Of a stretch of 7,649 nt of DNA, positions 6,484-7,649 are shown in pieces. Location: contig DKQD01000011.1 of assembly GCA_002474345.1 (NCBI GenBank), forward strand, positions 1-7,649. The letters are read 5' to 3'. The position numbers and the translations under genes are program-made. Source of the stretch: Bacteriovoracaceae bacterium UBA7317. Its GTDB lineage: Bacteria > Bdellovibrionota > Bacteriovoracia > Bacteriovoracales > Bacteriovoracaceae. The notes under the pieces are model-generated. The model had not been told where the DNA came from, did not search any database, and saw only the letters and a program-made list of their open reading frames with translations. The stretch's first letter is position 1; every line of letters starts with the position of its first letter.

Positions 6484-6654
6484 CTAATATTTACTATCTT
6501 GAGAACCACAAAGTGGCATTTCTGATGCGTATGGGTTGTTTACTTTCCCTTCCCTTTTCCTATTTTGAATCCATTTCTTTTTGACCATTGGGCAAGAAAA
6601 AGCATTAAAATCTTTGCCAACGTCATATTTTTTTAAAATATGAAGATTCCCGAT
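6484..6654 (-). pseudogene. C-terminal gene fragment with a Cys/Met motif (DUF3347-like?)
   Basis: An open minus-strand frame of about 56 residues, running from a stop at 6657-6655 to TAG at 6486-6484. It has no canonical start before its best-looking part. It reads KDFNAFSCPMVKKKWIQ, then KVNNPYASEMPLCGSQ before the stop. The pattern CPM...WIQ...NPY...M..CG resembles the C-terminal end of DUF3347-type domains linked to copper/RND efflux, with Cys and Met as possible metal ligands. That resemblance is from memory. The 5' part is missing exactly where the plus-strand sigma-factor fragment begins, which suggests a deletion or rearrangement. A short real gene with a rare start codon is less likely. 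No mobile element is visible at the break. Confidence 0.5.
6624..6642. repeat. AT-rich perfect inverted repeat
   Basis: CATATTTT (6624-6631) and AAAATATG (6635-6642) are perfect complements around TTT. It sits where the minus-strand fragment loses recognisable coding and the sigma fragment starts, so it may be a cruciform-prone breakpoint or a relic of a promoter region. Confidence 0.4.
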
Positions 6655-6656
6655 TT

Positions 6657-6782
6657 ATGGAGCTATATCAAGAAGGTCACGAACAAGCATTTGAACTGAT
6701 TTACTCAAGAAGTAAAAATAAAGTGTATTCGTATTTAAAAAAACGACTTAATCGCTATTTCAACTTTTGGGCTTTTGAGTAA
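6657..6782 (+). pseudogene. Truncated ECF-type sigma factor fragment (region 2.1 only)
   Basis: From ATG 6657 the frame reads MELYQEGHEQAFELIYSRS then KVYSYLKKRL, the usual sigma-70 region 2.1 of ECF sigma factors. It is then lost in RYFNFWAFE and a TAA at 6780-6782. An intact protein would continue through regions 2.2-4 for about 130 more residues; none of this is present. In-frame residues upstream (KYEDSRF from 6636) also fit the family's N-terminus, but the frame has a stop at 6606. No convincing Shine-Dalgarno is seen. The gene is broken and is probably not a functional 42-residue peptide. Confidence 0.6.
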
Positions 6783-6891
6783 AGAAATTTATTTTTTGGC
6801 CTCACTTTTTTGGTTTTTAGGGGCCTTTTTAGGCGGATTATTTTTATTTAAGGCCAATAAATTCATCAGAATTCAGATTTTTAATTATTAA
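6775..6891 (+). pseudogene. Membrane-segment fragment in a shifted frame after the sigma relic
   Basis: The frame is open from 6739, with TTG 6775 as the only plausible start, and ends with TAA at 6889-6891. It encodes about 38 residues with one strong hydrophobic segment (FLASLFWFLGAFLGGLFLF) followed by a basic tail (KANKFIRIQ). It overlaps the end of the sigma fragment in a different frame. The likely reading is the C-terminal remnant of a membrane protein, such as an anti-sigma factor once encoded after the sigma gene, fused to it by an internal deletion near 6755-6775. An intact single-span small protein cannot be excluded, but there is no Shine-Dalgarno before the TTG. Confidence 0.4.
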
Positions 6892-7136
6892 TTATTCTTT
6901 TTTTTAAAACAAAAGAAGTTCTGCAATCATTCATGATATTGATAAGCTCAAAATGTCCTTATAGCTTCCTGTAAAAAGAGAATCCCCTTAAATAGGGTTA
7001 AACCTTGAATTAGGGCCCATTTTTTGCCTTAAAATTCTGTATTTTTTACATGGTATAAAGATGGGCCCTTGGATTTGAGGGTGTCTTAATTATTATCTCT
7101 TAACCTGGTTTAATGTCTTGTTTTTTGGAGATCTAA
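6892..7136. other. Non-coding region upstream of the repeat-protein gene
   Basis: No coding frame of note on either strand. It is AT-rich with homopolymer runs. It holds the GGGCCC inverted repeat described separately, two imperfect palindromes around GGTTAAACC (6998-7004 area) and TTAACCTGGTTTAA (7101-7114), and a TATAAA at 7054-7059 without a matching -35. A promoter for the downstream gene must lie here but could not be fixed. Confidence 0.5.
7012..7069. repeat. Inverted repeat AGGGCCCAT / ATGGGCCCT
   Basis: AGGGCCCAT (7012-7020) and ATGGGCCCT (7061-7069) are perfect complements. They extend to 12 of 13 pairs with flanking TTT/AAA, around a 40-nt interior. GGGCCC is also self-palindromic, so each arm could be a separate protein-binding site. 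GC-rich arms stand out in this AT-rich region. It lies 68-125 bp before the repeat-protein start, suggesting a regulatory site or an mRNA leader structure. Confidence 0.5.
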
Positions 7137-7649
7137 TTGAAAAAAGCAGTTCTAGCCCTTGTTTTTATAGTCAATTCTTTATCAGCTTTTCCTGAAGTTC
7201 ATTCCGATAGAGTCATCCAACTTTCTTACGATGTTTCAGATTATTTAGAAAGTAACGCCTACTCAATGGATCAAAAAGAACTAAATAGAATAAAATCACT
7301 TCTTAATAGAGTCCTTAGAGTAAACGGAGCATCTGGAAATCAATATAGTGCTATTTGCACTCCTGATAAAAATAAGCTCATTTCCCTTAATGAACAAGAA
7401 GTATTTGATTACAATTCATCTACTAGCTGTAAAAAAGGCCTTAAACAACTTAATCAATATGGAGCTATTTGTGCTCCTAATAATAACAAACTTTTTTCAT
7501 CTAACGGCCTAGAGGTTTTCGATTATAGTTCACTTAATAATTGTAAAAAGGGCCTCAAGCAAATTGCTCAATATGGTGCTCTTTGTACACCAAATACTAA
7601 TAAGCTTATTTCACGTAACGGCAAAGAAATATTTGATTACAGTTCATCT
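7137..7649 (+). CDS. Secreted Cys-repeat protein (3' partial)
   Basis: 171 codons are visible and the frame is open at the right edge. TTG 7137 is taken as the start because GGAG (7127-7130) lies 6 nt upstream and it opens directly into a signal peptide: KK, a hydrophobic core, and a likely cleavage after A17 (SLSA/FPE). No lipobox Cys is present, so export to periplasm or medium is predicted. Residues 18-68 form a helical, charged linker. From residue 69 the protein is a tandem array of 38-residue units beginning QYxAxC and containing NKLxS, a VFDY/IFDY core, and a second Cys before KKGLKQ. Cys are at 74, 98, 112, 136 and 150, alternating 24 and 14 apart, consistent with disulfides or a beta-type repeat. 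I do not recognise the family; the function is unknown. Confidence 0.85.
   Translation, partial: MKKAVLALVFIVNSLSAFPEVHSDRVIQLSYDVSDYLESNAYSMDQKELNRIKSLLNRVLRVNGASGNQYSAICTPDKNKLISLNEQEVFDYNSSTSCKKGLKQLNQYGAICAPNNNKLFSSNGLEVFDYSSLNNCKKGLKQIAQYGALCTPNTNKLISRNGKEIFDYSSS
7341..7649 (+). repeat. Tandem 114-bp in-frame coding repeats
   Basis: Two full units (7341-7454, 7455-7568) and most of a third (7569-7649) align with an exact 114-bp period, each starting CAATATxGxGCTxTTTG. DNA identity is clearly below protein identity, with many third-position changes, so the units diverged under protein-level selection and are not a recent slippage expansion. The array continues past the window. Confidence 0.9.

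Noticed and set aside
6543..6626. Minus-strand ATG frame of about 28 residues ending in GKGKGK
   Set aside because: It overlaps the fragment with the coherent CPM...NPY...CG motif in another frame and lacks a ribosome-binding site.
7341..7649. CRISPR-like array from regularly spaced repeats
   Set aside because: The 114-bp period is in frame within one open reading frame with a signal peptide. Units are diverged and there is no repeat/spacer structure.

Overview
This AT-rich window looks like the chromosome of a Gram-negative bacterium. The best guess is a Bdellovibrionota/Bacteriovoracales-type organism. That rests on a 7TMR-DISM hybrid histidine kinase, low-GC codon use and a secreted Cys-repeat protein, so treat the taxonomy as a weak inference. 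No tRNA, rRNA, CRISPR array or insertion sequence was seen.

Layout. (1) Positions 1-2529 (+) hold the 3' part of a 7TMR-DISM hybrid sensor histidine kinase, open at the left edge. (2) Positions 2650-3049 (+) hold a compact two-gene unit: an ArsR/SmtB-type regulator with six Cys in its metal-binding helix region, then a 30-residue peptide with 11 Cys behind a strong Shine-Dalgarno. The peptide looks like a very small metallothionein. (3) On the minus strand, 3046-4590 encodes a 514-residue two-Rossmann FAD/NAD(P)-type oxidoreductase. Its stop codon overlaps the peptide's stop inside one CTAG palindrome. (4) Divergent from it, 4826-6091 (+) encodes a ZigA/ZagA(YciC)-type COG0523 zinc metallochaperone GTPase. 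A 71-residue unrecognised protein (6163-6378) follows, then a clear intrinsic terminator (6435-6470). (5) Positions 6484-6891 look like a gene graveyard. They hold a minus-strand C-terminal fragment with a Cys/Met metal-site-like motif, a plus-strand fragment of an ECF-type sigma factor ending after region 2.1, and a frame-shifted membrane-segment fragment. (6) Positions 6892-7136 are non-coding, with an inverted repeat. (7) From 7137 (+) runs a secreted protein made of 38-residue Cys-containing tandem repeats, cut by the right edge.

How the genes may work together. The 4591-4825 intergenic region carries two copies of the inverted repeat TGCAA-N5-TTGCA, one near each divergent gene. One copy overlaps the -35 of the zigA promoter. 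The copy nearer zigA shares the 9-mer TATGCAAAC with the region just ahead of the ArsR gene, which also contains the perfect palindrome ATTTGCGCAAAT. I infer one metal-responsive regulon: sensor repressor, thiolate scavenger peptide, flavoprotein, zinc GTPase and small protein, all possibly under the ArsR-type repressor. The peptide and the shared operator are the most novel parts of the window. Both are readings of the sequence and are unproven.
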